Positions 37,700-47,228 of a stretch of DNA of 64,000 nt are shown here, piece by piece (the first letter of the stretch is position 1; each line of letters starts with the position of its first letter). The DNA comes from Flavobacterium sp. TAB 87 (GTDB lineage Bacteria; Bacteroidota; Bacteroidia; Flavobacteriales; Flavobacteriaceae): NCBI RefSeq assembly GCF_001529295.1, contig NZ_LLWK01000038.1, positions 496,001 through 560,000 of the forward strand. Direction: 5' to 3'. The position numbers and the translations under genes were made by a program. Below the pieces are notes generated by a model. It was not told the DNA's origin. It saw nothing but the letters and a program-made list of their open reading frames with translations, and did no database searches.

Positions 37700-38698
37700 T
37701 TACAACGAATTTCGTAAAATTAGTGCCGACTTATTTTCAATATTTTCTTTTTGATTTTTTAAAACCATATGCGCTAGAATTTTGCCCATAGCTTGAAAAT
37801 CAGTAGAAATGGTAGTAATGCCATTTTCAACTACTTTTTTAAGTGGTGATTCGTTGTACGAAATGATTCCGTAATCTTTTCCTAATTTAAACTCTTGCTG
37901 CTTTCCTTTTTCAATTACACTTACCAAATCTCTGTCATTGGGAATCACATATACTTCTCCATCTGTGATGGTTCGGTCTTTAAATTCGGTGATCACCTCA
38001 TTGTCAAAAGAATAGTCATTGCAAAATTTTAGAAATCCATCTCGCATGCCTAGAGGTTCTCTAAAGCCTGGAAAAATTAAAATTAATTTTTTATATTTTT
38101 CGATCATCTTTTTACCCTTGACAAGACCCTCATAAATATCCTTTTTGTGATTTTGATAAACTGCTGGGAACATCATAAGGTCTTCGTTGGTCTGGTCTAG
38201 AATATAGACTTCATTTGGCGGAAGTGTTGCTATTGTTGCCGTAACATCTTTTAAGTTGGTGGGCATAACAATGTATTTCGTGTAATTTCCGTTGCTGTCG
38301 TTAATTAATTTATTAAAAACGGAACTATTAAAGTGATGAAAGAAAATATCGACTTGTACGTCTTCGCCAATACTGTCTAAGAAAGAGTTAAATAGATCTT
38401 CCTTAAAAACATTTAGTTCATCAAAAAGTAAGAAAACACGGTTCTTAATAAGGATCTGTGTACTTTTGATATAATAACCTTTGCCAGGAATGGCATAAAT
38501 AATACCTCTTTTTTTTAGCTCATCGTACGCTTGTAAAACCGTATCACGCGATAGACTGTTTGCTAAACAAACTTTATTTACAGAAGGTAACTTATCTTCT
38601 TTAAACAGCAGCTCGTCAACTAAAGCGCGCTCTATTTGGGATATAATTTGCTTATACTTAGGAATTCCACAGTTATTTTGGATTATGCTTATTTTCAC
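37700..38698 (-). CDS. GntR family regulator with a periplasmic-binding-protein-like domain
   Basis: 332 aa. N-terminal winged HTH of the GntR type (residues ~10-75: YKQIISQIERALVDELLFKE, DKLPSVNKVCLANSLSRDTV, AYDELKKRGIIYAIPGKGYY) fused to a ~250-residue domain of the LacI/sugar-binding kind (VFLLFDELNVFKEDLFNSFL, DYGIISYNESPLKKVVENGI, TTISTDFQAMGKILAHMVL). This fusion is a Bacteroidota form that usually senses carbohydrates. No sugar genes are near; OsmC follows directly, so it may be an unusual pairing. Confidence 0.85.
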   Translation of the reverse strand: MKISIIQNNCGIPKYKQIISQIERALVDELLFKEDKLPSVNKVCLANSLSRDTVLQAYDELKKRGIIYAIPGKGYYIKSTQILIKNRVFLLFDELNVFKEDLFNSFLDSIGEDVQVDIFFHHFNSSVFNKLINDSNGNYTKYIVMPTNLKDVTATIATLPPNEVYILDQTNEDLMMFPAVYQNHKKDIYEGLVKGKKMIEKYKKLILIFPGFREPLGMRDGFLKFCNDYSFDNEVITEFKDRTITDGEVYVIPNDRDLVSVIEKGKQQEFKLGKDYGIISYNESPLKKVVENGITTISTDFQAMGKILAHMVLKNQKENIENKSALILRNSL

Positions 38699-38993
38699 TG
38701 CTTTTTCTTTGCAATATACATAAAAACTGGTAGGAGGCGGTATGATAAATAATTGTTATTGCTTATTTTTATTTTTTTAACAAAATTATTCAAAAGAGAT
38801 AAATAATTGATTTACAAAAATAACCTCAAAGTAATTTTCGCTTCAAACTAAATTTTTAGTTGAATGCTCATTTCGGTCAAAAATACAAATAAAGTAAAAG
38901 TTTATCCGCTTTTGATAGTGTTCAAAACTAGCCCAAAAAAAAGGGAAAATCATACTAGTTCTCCCTTTTTTTGTTATTAGTTCTATCGAATAT
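38699..38993. other. Intergenic region between hflX and the GntR gene
   Basis: About 295 bases. The hflX side ends with a hairpin at 38935-38972; the remainder is AT-rich, with no ORF and only a weak promoter-like TATATTGC ahead of the GntR gene. Confidence 0.5.
38935..38972 (-). terminator. Terminator after hflX
   Basis: A8GGGA and TCCCT7 arms around a ~15-base loop, 22 bases after the hflX stop. Confidence 0.7.
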
Positions 38994-40241
38994 TTATTCG
39001 ATTTCTTCCTCGTCTTTATCTTCCTTTTCGATAGCATCTTTATAATCTGGGTATAAAAATTTATTATACGGAAAACGAGTAATGTGAATGTGGCGAACTG
39101 CTTCGTATACACGTTCTCTAAATTCCTCAAAATTTTCCTTGTTGGTTGCAGAAATAAATAAAGCATTTTCTTCACCAACACGACTCATCCAAGTAGATTT
39201 CCATTCTTCTAATGTATAATGTCTTGGAGTGCGTTCGGTCATTAAATCATCTTCGTCAATTGTTAAATGCTTGAAGGAATCGATTTTATTAAAGACCATA
39301 ATAACAGGTTTGTCATTGGCTTTAATGTCCTGCAAAATTTGATTGACAGATGCTATGTGGTCTTCAAAATCAGGATGCGAAATATCTACAATGTGTAGTA
39401 ATAAATCAGCTTCACGAACCTCATCTAACGTACTTTTAAACGAATCTACCAATTGTGTTGGTAATTTTCGAATGAATCCAACAGTATCAGAAAGTAAAAA
39501 TGGTAAATTCTTAATAACAACTTTTCGAACCGTTGTGTCAAGAGTAGCAAACAATTTATTTTCGACAAAAACATCACTCTTACCTACGGCATTCATTAGT
39601 GTCGATTTTCCAACATTGGTATAACCCACCAAAGCAACACGAACCATAGCGCCTCGATTGCTACGCTGAACGCCCATTTGTCTGTCGATGCTTTTAATTT
39701 TTTCTTTCAATAATGAAATTCGATCGCGAACAATACGTCTGTCCGTTTCGATTTCTGTTTCACCAGGTCCACGCATTCCAATACCACCTTTTTGGCGTTC
39801 TAAGTGCGTCCATAGACCAGAAAGTCTAGGTAATAAATAGATACATTGAGCCAATTCTACTTGCGTTCTTGCGTATGAAGTTTCTGCTCTTTGCGCAAAA
39901 ATATCCAAAATCAAATTGGTGCGATCTAAGATTTTACAATCTATAATTTTTGAAATATTTTTTTGTTGGGAAGGCGATAGTTCATCATCAAATATTAAAG
40001 TTGAAATCTCATTTTCTTTCACAAAAAGATTTATTTCTTCTATTTTTCCAGTACCCAGAAAAGTTTTAGGATTGGGCTTGTCCATTTTTTGCCAAAATCG
40101 TTTAATCACTTCACCACCAGCAGTAAAGGTCAAGAATTCTAGTTCGTCCAGATATTCGTTAAGTTTTTCTTCGCTTTGACTTTGAGTAACAACACCAACA
40201 ACGGCTGTTCTTTCAAAATTTAATATTTCTTTTTCTAACAT
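38994..40241 (-). CDS. hflX: GTPase HflX
   Basis: 415 aa. Ribosome-associated GTPase. N-terminal HflX domain (residues ~1-190; KTFLGTGKIEEINLFV, ARTQVELAQCIYLLPRLSGL, GGIGMRGPGETEIETDRR) and a G domain with G1 GYTNVGKSTLMNAV, G3 DTVGFIRKLPTQLVDSF, G4 NKID and G5 SATN. Homologues split or rescue stalled ribosomes under stress. The acidic tail EKEDKDEEEIE is common in Bacteroidota. Own promoter at 40258-40265. Confidence 0.95.
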   Translation of the reverse strand: MLEKEILNFERTAVVGVVTQSQSEEKLNEYLDELEFLTFTAGGEVIKRFWQKMDKPNPKTFLGTGKIEEINLFVKENEISTLIFDDELSPSQQKNISKIIDCKILDRTNLILDIFAQRAETSYARTQVELAQCIYLLPRLSGLWTHLERQKGGIGMRGPGETEIETDRRIVRDRISLLKEKIKSIDRQMGVQRSNRGAMVRVALVGYTNVGKSTLMNAVGKSDVFVENKLFATLDTTVRKVVIKNLPFLLSDTVGFIRKLPTQLVDSFKSTLDEVREADLLLHIVDISHPDFEDHIASVNQILQDIKANDKPVIMVFNKIDSFKHLTIDEDDLMTERTPRHYTLEEWKSTWMSRVGEENALFISATNKENFEEFRERVYEAVRHIHITRFPYNKFLYPDYKDAIEKEDKDEEEIE

Positions 40242-40257
40242 ATCATATAATAAGCTA

Positions 40258-40265
40258 CAAATTTA
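40258..40265 (-). promoter_or_regulatory. Promoter of hflX
   Basis: Minus-strand TAAATTTG (TAnnTTTG) 17 bases before the ATG at 40241. Confidence 0.45.
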
Positions 40266-40319
40266 AGGAATTTCGACGACTAATGATTATAGAATTACCA
40301 TTTTAGAAAAGGCAAAAAA

Positions 40320-40360
40320 AGTTCCAATTGAAAGTTGTTTTATCAACCTCAATTGGAACT
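40320..40360 (-). terminator. Terminator after the 298-aa hypothetical gene
   Basis: AGTTCCAATTGA / TCAATTGGAACT perfect 12-bp stem with a 17-base loop; on the minus strand it is followed by T7. Confidence 0.75.
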
Positions 40361-40383
40361 CTATATTTAGCGTGACATACCGT

Positions 40384-41253
40384 CTATTCGTAAAAAAAAG
40401 CAGATTCAGTTGCTATTAATCCATCGCCATCTACTCTGGAACTGGAAATAGGATAATTGATTGCGTTGTATTTGAATTTTTCGATCATTGGCTCGAACTT
40501 TTCAGAAGTCGCTTTAAACGTTAATCCATTATTTTTTGATATTGATTGGAATTCGAATTCATCATCATAAAAAGAAATTAATGGCGTGATTACTTTGTAA
40601 TTTATACCAAATAATTTTTCTACAATCAATTGACTTACCGAATTTTTATCATCGTAAGTAAACATTTTGATCGTTTTATCTCCAACTAAACCAGTGTGGC
40701 GCGTAACATTGGCATCACCATACGAATACTCTGCTTTACCAATAATTTGCTTGTTGCGATTGCGAGAAACGCGTCTTACAATTAAACCTTCTTCCACAAT
40801 ATACTCAATGTCTTCCACCAATTGTTGGTGGCTATTGCTGCGTTTGGCTTCTGCTTTTATGCGCGCGCCTTCATAACTAAATTTCACTGTCTTGGTTACA
40901 TATTCGTTACCATCTTGATACTTTTTAGAAAAAAATGTCAGTCTGCTAGTAGCATCATAATTGTACGTTGCAACCTCTTTCCAGTTACTTCCAACACGTT
41001 CTTTAGTCGTTTTATTTAAAAGACCTTTCTCATCGTAAAAAAAATTCTGAATAACATCAGACGTTTTTATAGTGAATAATTTGCCATCCGTAAAGGCAAT
41101 GTCTTTGTTTATGATTTCGCCGTCTTTTGAATTTTTATAGAATTTCTGAACAACTTTAATATTCTTCAATACAGGTTTGTCTTCCATCAATTGTGCAGTC
41201 GAAATAAGTGGAAATGCCATCATACATATGGCCATAAAGTAGTTTTTCATCAT
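40384..41253 (-). CDS. Exported protein of unknown function
   Basis: 289 aa from MMKNYFMAICMMAFPLIST; a start nine codons earlier (41280) is open but less like a signal peptide. Signal peptide ends near STAQL. The body shows short repeating beta motifs with a YDxxGxL pattern (FFYDEKGLLNKTTKE, YNYDATSRLTFFSKKY, YDDKNSVSQLIVE), reminiscent of YD/RHS-type strand repeats of a small exported beta sheet protein. No catalytic motif or neighbouring partner was recognised. Confidence 0.7.
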   Translation of the reverse strand: MMKNYFMAICMMAFPLISTAQLMEDKPVLKNIKVVQKFYKNSKDGEIINKDIAFTDGKLFTIKTSDVIQNFFYDEKGLLNKTTKERVGSNWKEVATYNYDATSRLTFFSKKYQDGNEYVTKTVKFSYEGARIKAEAKRSNSHQQLVEDIEYIVEEGLIVRRVSRNRNKQIIGKAEYSYGDANVTRHTGLVGDKTIKMFTYDDKNSVSQLIVEKLFGINYKVITPLISFYDDEFEFQSISKNNGLTFKATSEKFEPMIEKFKYNAINYPISSSRVDGDGLIATESAFFYE

Positions 41254-41372
41254 AATTTTAAATTGATTTGGGGCTGCCAAAGTACAAAATTCAATTTAAT
41301 AGAAGAATTATAAAAGCTAAAAAGGACTTTTTTAATGAATGAAAATAATCCAATAAAGTGGAGTACAAAACT

Positions 41373-42761
41373 TTATTTAATTTTTGCTCGCATCCACTGA
41401 GTTATATATTCCAAGGCAATAGGAGAAAATGTTTGTTCGATAGTTGCATATTCGCTTGGTAAACCGGTAGTGGATTCTTGAAAAAGATGGTTCATATTTG
41501 GAAATTCCTTTGTGATAAAATCTTTGTTTCCACCTTTTTTTAGAGCATTACTTATCGCAATAAGGTTTTCTTTTGCTGGAACCTGTAAATCATTTTCGCC
41601 ATTAACGGCCAGTACAGAGCATTGTACTTTTTCTAATGTCAAAGCGGGGTTGTACTTTAAAAAATACTTCATCCAAGGATTTAATATCTTATTGGACTGC
41701 ATAGCGACATATTCTTCTTTCGTTACTCCGTTCGGAATCTCAGTTGTAGCTGCGTCAATAAATTGTCTTACATCAGCTTGCAACTTTTCTTCATTTTTGG
41801 ATTGAACCACCATCTCAAAGATTTTGCTATTTAGCTCGAAAGTTTTTTTCATATCACTTTCAGAAAACCCAGCTGCTTTTGCAAGAGCTCTTTGCTGCAA
41901 TAATAATAATTGGTCTCCAGAAATTCCTGGGCACGCCAGCAAAACAATAAAAAGAATGTCTTTGGATTGCGTTGCAACCATTGGAGCAATCAGTCCACCT
42001 TCGCTATGACCTATTAAACCAATTGCTTTTTTATCAATTTCCTTTCTAGTTTTCAAATAGGTAAGAGCACTTTCTACATCTGTAGCAAAATCTTGCGAGT
42101 TTGCAGATGCAAAGTCACCGGTAGATTGTCCTACGCCACGGTCATCAAAGCGTAAAACCGCAAATCCATTTCTAGTTAAATAATCAGAAATAACTAAAAA
42201 AGGTTTGTGCCCAAGTATGTCTTCATCTCTTTTTTGAGGTCCACTTCCCGTGATTAAGATAACAGCAGGATAAATTCCTTCTTGTTTGGGTAAAGACAAT
42301 GTTCCTGCCAACGAAATAGATGCTTTGCTATTTGGAAAAGTAACTTCTTCTGTATGATAAGGATATGGCTTTTTAGGATCTTGTGTCTTAGCGATCTCTA
42401 CTTTTTCTACAGCTTTTTTTGATAAATTTAGCGGAAATTCTTGTCCACCTTGTTTAAAAGTTCCGATAATTTCGTTTCCTTTCAATTCACCGGTATATTC
42501 AATTCTAGCATTGGTAACTTCAAATTTCACTAGAGAATTTTCAAATGTTGTCTGGGTAACTGGAATTCCATTTGCGCCTTGATCGGGACTGTCCATCGTT
42601 GTCGTAAATCCGTCTGCTGTTTTACTTACATTAAAAACGACTTTCAATTGAGTTTTCTGTACCGTTAGCACACCATTCCATTTCCCCTCAATTTCTTGAG
42701 CGTAAAGCGAATTTAAGAAGGTCAGCACGGTAACAATGAAAAAAAATAGAAATGATCTCAT
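41373..42761 (-). CDS. Exported alpha/beta hydrolase
   Basis: 462 aa. Signal peptide (residues 1-21, NSLYAQ). Residues 22-125 form a small beta domain (IEGKWNGVLTVQKTQLKVVF) before the hydrolase fold. Nucleophile in IGLIGHSEGGLIAPMVA, acid in VLAVNGENDLQVP and His in FPNMNHLFQES; the oxyanion stretch ILITGSGPQKRDED precedes. This two-part form is common among Bacteroidota esterases or peptidases of the S9-like type. Substrate unknown. Confidence 0.88.
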   Translation of the reverse strand: MRSFLFFFIVTVLTFLNSLYAQEIEGKWNGVLTVQKTQLKVVFNVSKTADGFTTTMDSPDQGANGIPVTQTTFENSLVKFEVTNARIEYTGELKGNEIIGTFKQGGQEFPLNLSKKAVEKVEIAKTQDPKKPYPYHTEEVTFPNSKASISLAGTLSLPKQEGIYPAVILITGSGPQKRDEDILGHKPFLVISDYLTRNGFAVLRFDDRGVGQSTGDFASANSQDFATDVESALTYLKTRKEIDKKAIGLIGHSEGGLIAPMVATQSKDILFIVLLACPGISGDQLLLLQQRALAKAAGFSESDMKKTFELNSKIFEMVVQSKNEEKLQADVRQFIDAATTEIPNGVTKEEYVAMQSNKILNPWMKYFLKYNPALTLEKVQCSVLAVNGENDLQVPAKENLIAISNALKKGGNKDFITKEFPNMNHLFQESTTGLPSEYATIEQTFSPIALEYITQWMRAKIK

Positions 42762-42826
42762 AAGTTTAATTTTAATATAAAGTTGCTCGCTTTCAGACGA
42801 TAAATATAGTTTTTTTCTTGGTAAAA

Positions 42827-44182
42827 TTATTTATTTCCGAAAATTTGTATGTCATCCAATTGAAATGTTCCGTCTAACGCTAAATTTTTTCCAGAACCAT
42901 TGTATTTGAATGCGATATTAATTTTTCCGGTATATGACGACAAATCTATAGCGCCGCTTCCTACAAATTGATACCATGGAGTAGCTTGATTTGGTAGCTT
43001 AACTTGTAGCGGAATCCAGGTTGCTTTTGTTACATTTAAACCATCAAAATTGGTGGATATTAAAACTTCTAATGAATTTAACGGAGAGTCGACATCGAGA
43101 TGATGCTGTGCCGTTCTAAAAGTCAACGTCTCATTTTGGTGTGTATCCATATCAATTTTTGGAGTGATTAACCACGCAGCATTCAGTACGTTTTTGGTTG
43201 AAGCGATATTAAACTCAGTACAACCATTGCCCGATTTTATAACGCCTTTCCAAAACTTGGTTCCGGTTTGTGCGATGTTCGCCCAACCTGCTAATTTTAG
43301 CGTTACATTGTGTTCTACTGTCTGAAAATCTTCGGTAAAATAGGCAACTCTTCTGCCTTGAGTTAATTTCACATCTTTTTCAGAACGCGCTATTAGCTGG
43401 TAATCGGTACCATATTTTGTTAAAACACCGCGTACGCTTCCGCTGCCATCAGGTATTTTATTAGAGGCAAACTTGGCGTAACTACTGGTTCTAAAAATCA
43501 AGTGATTTCCGGTCTGATCTAGTAAATACCAATTGGATGCGCCACCAACATCATTAAGTTCTTCATAATATTGTCTGCCCAAAGCCACTTCAGCAAACTG
43601 TACATTTTCTAATTCGACCAAAGTATTTAGATTGGCATCAATAGCCACGTCCTCGATTGAAAATTTGCGTACGAGTTCTTCTTCGGAAATAGTAGTGCAG
43701 CTCGCATTTAATACTTTTTTAATATCATTTTGAGAAACTCTTCCAACAGTTGCTTCTCCGAAAGTATTGACATATAAACTGCCAATGCGTAAACCTCCGA
43801 AGTAAACATCACTAAATTGATTTTGCATTTTTACATATACTTTGTTGCCGACACGGTAATCGATATACGTATTACTGGCATCAACACCAACACTAAAGCC
43901 CTCTACGTCACCTCGTTCAGTAAGAGAAGTTTGCAGTGAAATGGTCTTAAAAAAGTTACCCGATTCATCTGTAGAAACAACAAATGCTTCAATCACATCT
44001 TCATATAAATATTTCATTGGGTTGGCAGCGCTTACGGCTCGGATGTCGGCGACTGATTTAGTGCTAGTAAAATCAGGTTGAGCGCAAATTAATTCTGGAA
44101 TTTCTGGCTCTTTCGAATCACAGCCGCTTAGCATAGTAATAAGTAAAAGAGAACATAGTGCGTGTAGATGATGTGTTTTCAT
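42827..44182 (-). CDS. DUF5689 lipoprotein with a choice-of-anchor J domain
   Basis: 451 aa. Lipobox TMLSGCDSK (Cys21). Residues ~40-260 match the DUF5689 pattern (SVADIRAVSAANPM, DVIEAFVVSTDESGNFFKTI, GNKVYVKMQNQFSDVYFGGL). Residues ~270-450 are a choice-of-anchor-J/MAM-like jelly roll: FTEDFQTVEHN, AWLITPKIDMDTHQNETLTF and NIAFKYNGSGKNLALDGTFQ. Follows the TonB receptor gene by 13 bases, so it is probably its surface lipoprotein partner in binding a substrate. Confidence 0.8.
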   Translation of the reverse strand: MKTHHLHALCSLLLITMLSGCDSKEPEIPELICAQPDFTSTKSVADIRAVSAANPMKYLYEDVIEAFVVSTDESGNFFKTISLQTSLTERGDVEGFSVGVDASNTYIDYRVGNKVYVKMQNQFSDVYFGGLRIGSLYVNTFGEATVGRVSQNDIKKVLNASCTTISEEELVRKFSIEDVAIDANLNTLVELENVQFAEVALGRQYYEELNDVGGASNWYLLDQTGNHLIFRTSSYAKFASNKIPDGSGSVRGVLTKYGTDYQLIARSEKDVKLTQGRRVAYFTEDFQTVEHNVTLKLAGWANIAQTGTKFWKGVIKSGNGCTEFNIASTKNVLNAAWLITPKIDMDTHQNETLTFRTAQHHLDVDSPLNSLEVLISTNFDGLNVTKATWIPLQVKLPNQATPWYQFVGSGAIDLSSYTGKINIAFKYNGSGKNLALDGTFQLDDIQIFGNK

Positions 44183-44195
44183 AGCGGTAGATTTT

Positions 44196-47033
44196 TTAAA
44201 AACTCAAAGTAAGGTTTGCAAAATAGGTTCTTCCAAAACCGTAATAATATTTGGATCCGAATGAAGGCGTTTCGCTCGATACATCTTGATTTAGTTCTCT
44301 AAAATTGGCATTTCGAGATTGTTCAAATCCGCCTGTTTTGTATTTGGAATTCAGAATATTATTGACGCTAGCAAATAAACCAATGTATTTTGACTTTAGT
44401 CGCCACGATTTTCCTGCAGAAAAATTAACTAAAGTAACTGCTGGCAGTTTTTCTTGACTAAGCAATTTATGAGCGCGTTCTTGGGTTGCTTCGGGAAAAG
44501 TGTAGCCGTTGGCAGGATTTTTAAAGAAAGCGTTCGTTCGAGAAATCGGAGCTATGTCAATGTACATATCATCTAGATAATTAATATTTGCGCCAATCCA
44601 CCAATAATGTGGGTCACGATATTCGATCCCGAGAGAATATGCTTGCTGCGGAGTTCCCGGAAGTTTATAATTTTTTAAGGCTGAGTTACCGAAATCAAAA
44701 ACCGGATTTGCATCAGTAATAGTTGCTTGGGCATCATTGGTTAGCTTTACGTTTGGATTACTATCGTAAATGTACTTACCGTAATTTGCCGCAACAGTTG
44801 TTTTAAGCGTTGCTGTAAGTTGATAGTCAAAGCTCAGTTCAATTCCTTTATTCGTTTTGTTTAAACCTGTTAGTGCTTGGCCTACAAAAGCATCAGTGTT
44901 GTTATATGAGAATCCTTTGTCAAAGATTCCTTCGGCATAAAAAAAGGAAATTTGAGTGGCATTTTTAATTTCAGAATAAAAAGCGGTTAGGCGTGTTTTG
45001 AGCTTTGGTGCATGAAAAACATAATTCAATTCGGCACTATTAAGCGTTTCGTTGTTGATCGCTGCAACCACTGAATTATTTAAACGGGAATTCTGAAAGG
45101 TGTTTCGTAGAGCCGGTGCCTTTGTTTGATGTGAAGCATTTGCAAAGAGCCATTGCTTGCCCGAAATTTTATAAGTAAAACCACCTTTAAAACCAAAGTT
45201 CTCAAAAATTAAGGAATTACTTTTCCCCAATGAATTAGTGGGATATAGCCCATTTTGGTAGAATCCTTCGCGTTGGTATTGCGTCGAAGAAAAAGTTTGA
45301 GCCAAATAAAAATCGATATTTTTGTAATCAAAACGAAATTGCGTAAAAGCATCAAAAACGATGGCGTTTAAATTGTAATTGTACCCGTAGCGGTCACCAA
45401 CTTTAACTTGTAGGTTTGGATTTTGTAAATCAGATTGCGATTGAGTTCCGGTATAAAAAGCATCAATATCTTCAAAATAACTACCGCCCAATAGATCGGT
45501 CAAGTACTGAAAATTATGCGATTGCAATTTTCTAAAATTTAGACCTCCGTTAAATGTGCAGTTGTCTGAAAAACGCGAATATAAAGTGCTATTTGCAGTA
45601 AACAATTGGTCTTCGACTCGGTCTTCATATAAGACATAATGACTTTTATTGGGGTGATAAGTTGTAATTTGCCCGTTGGAATCAACAGTAGCATTTTGAT
45701 TGGCACGATACATCGCTGCCCAATCTATTTGAGAATTGGCTAAGTAGGTGTTTTTACTTTTTTCCGCTTCTTCATAATTGGGTAGATAATCGCCAGAATA
45801 TTCACCCTGATCACTTCCATAAATTGAGGTGTAATAGCTTGGTAATTTGCGATAATACGTAGGATCCGGACTGTTGGCATTTTGATAATCAATATTGCTG
45901 TTGGCAATTTTCCCAAATTGATACGCCACTGCCGAATTAAGTTGAGTCTTTTCGTTTATTTTGAAATAGTGGTTCAGCATCAAAACGGGTTCAGCAACGG
46001 TTTTTACCCTAGCGTTTCGCTTTTCTCCATTTTGCCATCCCCAGTATGAATTGTATTTCTCCGTCGACAATTCGGTCACTTCATTCGTATTGGGTGAATT
46101 CTTTCCACGTTGATTTGGTGTAAAAAAGCCGGTAAAATTAAGTGAGTGCTGGGTCGAGATTTTCTTTTCGATACTCATAAAAAAAGATTCGGCGTCGTAG
46201 GTAGTTCCATCAAAATAAGCTTCTTTAGCATAGCGTTTTCCAGCAGCAACGACAAAAGCCCAGCCTGAACTACTCATACCAGATGCATAAGACACCATGC
46301 TTCGCGCACTGTAATTTGTATTGCTTGCCGAAAAAGACAAACGTGTTCCTTTGCGATACATTGAGGCCCGTGTAAAAATTGCTTGAGTACCTAAAATACC
46401 TCCAAAAGAATAAGGAGAAGGCGCCGTTCCTATCGTGAATTCTTGATTGCGCAACACATCGTTCAATCCTCCCCAATTACTCCACTGCGGTCTGCCGTCG
46501 TAAATTTTGTTCATCACTAACCCGTTAATGAGCATGTTGGCGTTTTCGTTATCCAATCCCCGTACGCGAAAGCGGGCTTGACCCCAATTAAATGCTGCGG
46601 CTTGTAAAAATGCGTCCCGAGAAGATTGCAGTAAACTCGAGGTATTTTCGGAAGTAGAATTGTCGTCGCTCAGATCACTCTCTTGTAAGCTGATCCAACT
46701 GTTTTGAGCTTCAGCAACTAGATTTTCTTCCAGCGATAAAACGCCTAAATTTATGTTTTTGGTTGTAGCTAACGCAAGTGGTATTAATAAATCTTTGAAG
46801 CCTTGACTGCGCAGTAGCAATAGTTGATTGCCATTAAAAGGAACTTCTATTTCAAATTTACCATCGGTAGTTGTAAGTTGTGTAAGAGTTGAATTCTGAA
46901 GAGTGACCACCACATAAGAAAGGGGCTTTTGTGTCGCATGGTGAATCACTTTCCCAGAAATGAGGTAGTGATTTTGCGACCAAATAGCCGTACATATTAA
47001 AAGAGTAAATAATAAAAGTAGTTTTTTAATCAT
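44196..47033 (-). CDS. TonB-dependent outer-membrane receptor
   Basis: 945 aa from MIKKLLLLFTLLICTAIWSQ (signal peptide); the frame is open to 47111 but that stretch is untypical. After the signal peptide comes a carboxypeptidase-regulatory-like domain (ISGKVIHHATQKPLSYVVVT), then the plug (QARFRVRGLDNENANMLING), then a 22-strand-type barrel, ending in TYFANLTLSF with the terminal Phe of barrel proteins. No TonB box is clear. The coupled DUF5689 lipoprotein and the lack of metal or sugar genes leave the ligand open. Promoter at 47181-47188. Confidence 0.9.
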   Translation of the reverse strand: MIKKLLLLFTLLICTAIWSQNHYLISGKVIHHATQKPLSYVVVTLQNSTLTQLTTTDGKFEIEVPFNGNQLLLLRSQGFKDLLIPLALATTKNINLGVLSLEENLVAEAQNSWISLQESDLSDDNSTSENTSSLLQSSRDAFLQAAAFNWGQARFRVRGLDNENANMLINGLVMNKIYDGRPQWSNWGGLNDVLRNQEFTIGTAPSPYSFGGILGTQAIFTRASMYRKGTRLSFSASNTNYSARSMVSYASGMSSSGWAFVVAAGKRYAKEAYFDGTTYDAESFFMSIEKKISTQHSLNFTGFFTPNQRGKNSPNTNEVTELSTEKYNSYWGWQNGEKRNARVKTVAEPVLMLNHYFKINEKTQLNSAVAYQFGKIANSNIDYQNANSPDPTYYRKLPSYYTSIYGSDQGEYSGDYLPNYEEAEKSKNTYLANSQIDWAAMYRANQNATVDSNGQITTYHPNKSHYVLYEDRVEDQLFTANSTLYSRFSDNCTFNGGLNFRKLQSHNFQYLTDLLGGSYFEDIDAFYTGTQSQSDLQNPNLQVKVGDRYGYNYNLNAIVFDAFTQFRFDYKNIDFYLAQTFSSTQYQREGFYQNGLYPTNSLGKSNSLIFENFGFKGGFTYKISGKQWLFANASHQTKAPALRNTFQNSRLNNSVVAAINNETLNSAELNYVFHAPKLKTRLTAFYSEIKNATQISFFYAEGIFDKGFSYNNTDAFVGQALTGLNKTNKGIELSFDYQLTATLKTTVAANYGKYIYDSNPNVKLTNDAQATITDANPVFDFGNSALKNYKLPGTPQQAYSLGIEYRDPHYWWIGANINYLDDMYIDIAPISRTNAFFKNPANGYTFPEATQERAHKLLSQEKLPAVTLVNFSAGKSWRLKSKYIGLFASVNNILNSKYKTGGFEQSRNANFRELNQDVSSETPSFGSKYYYGFGRTYFANLTLSF

Positions 47034-47180
47034 ATCGCCTAAAACTGTTTGAGTTGAAAAAAAATAAATGTGTCCTCTTTCTGTACATGAAAAAAGACAA
47101 TTGTAGTTCAAAAAAAATCAGTTTTGGAAAAATTTTAGATCAGACCTACTTTTTGAGAAGCAGGATTTATGTAACAGAGG

Positions 47181-47188
47181 CAAATATA
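47181..47188 (-). promoter_or_regulatory. Promoter of the TonB receptor operon
   Basis: Minus-strand TATATTTG fits TAnnTTTG. It gives a leader of roughly 140 bases before the ATG at 47033, which holds no recognised riboswitch. Confidence 0.5.
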
Positions 47189-47228
47189 ATTAAAAAACAA
47201 TATAAAAGTATTTTTCTTACAAATTAAA

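Noticed and set aside
38843..39181. 112-codon minus-strand ORF overlapping the end of hflX
   Set aside because: It overlaps conserved hflX coding sequence in another frame and continues across the terminator; its lysine-rich translation looks random.
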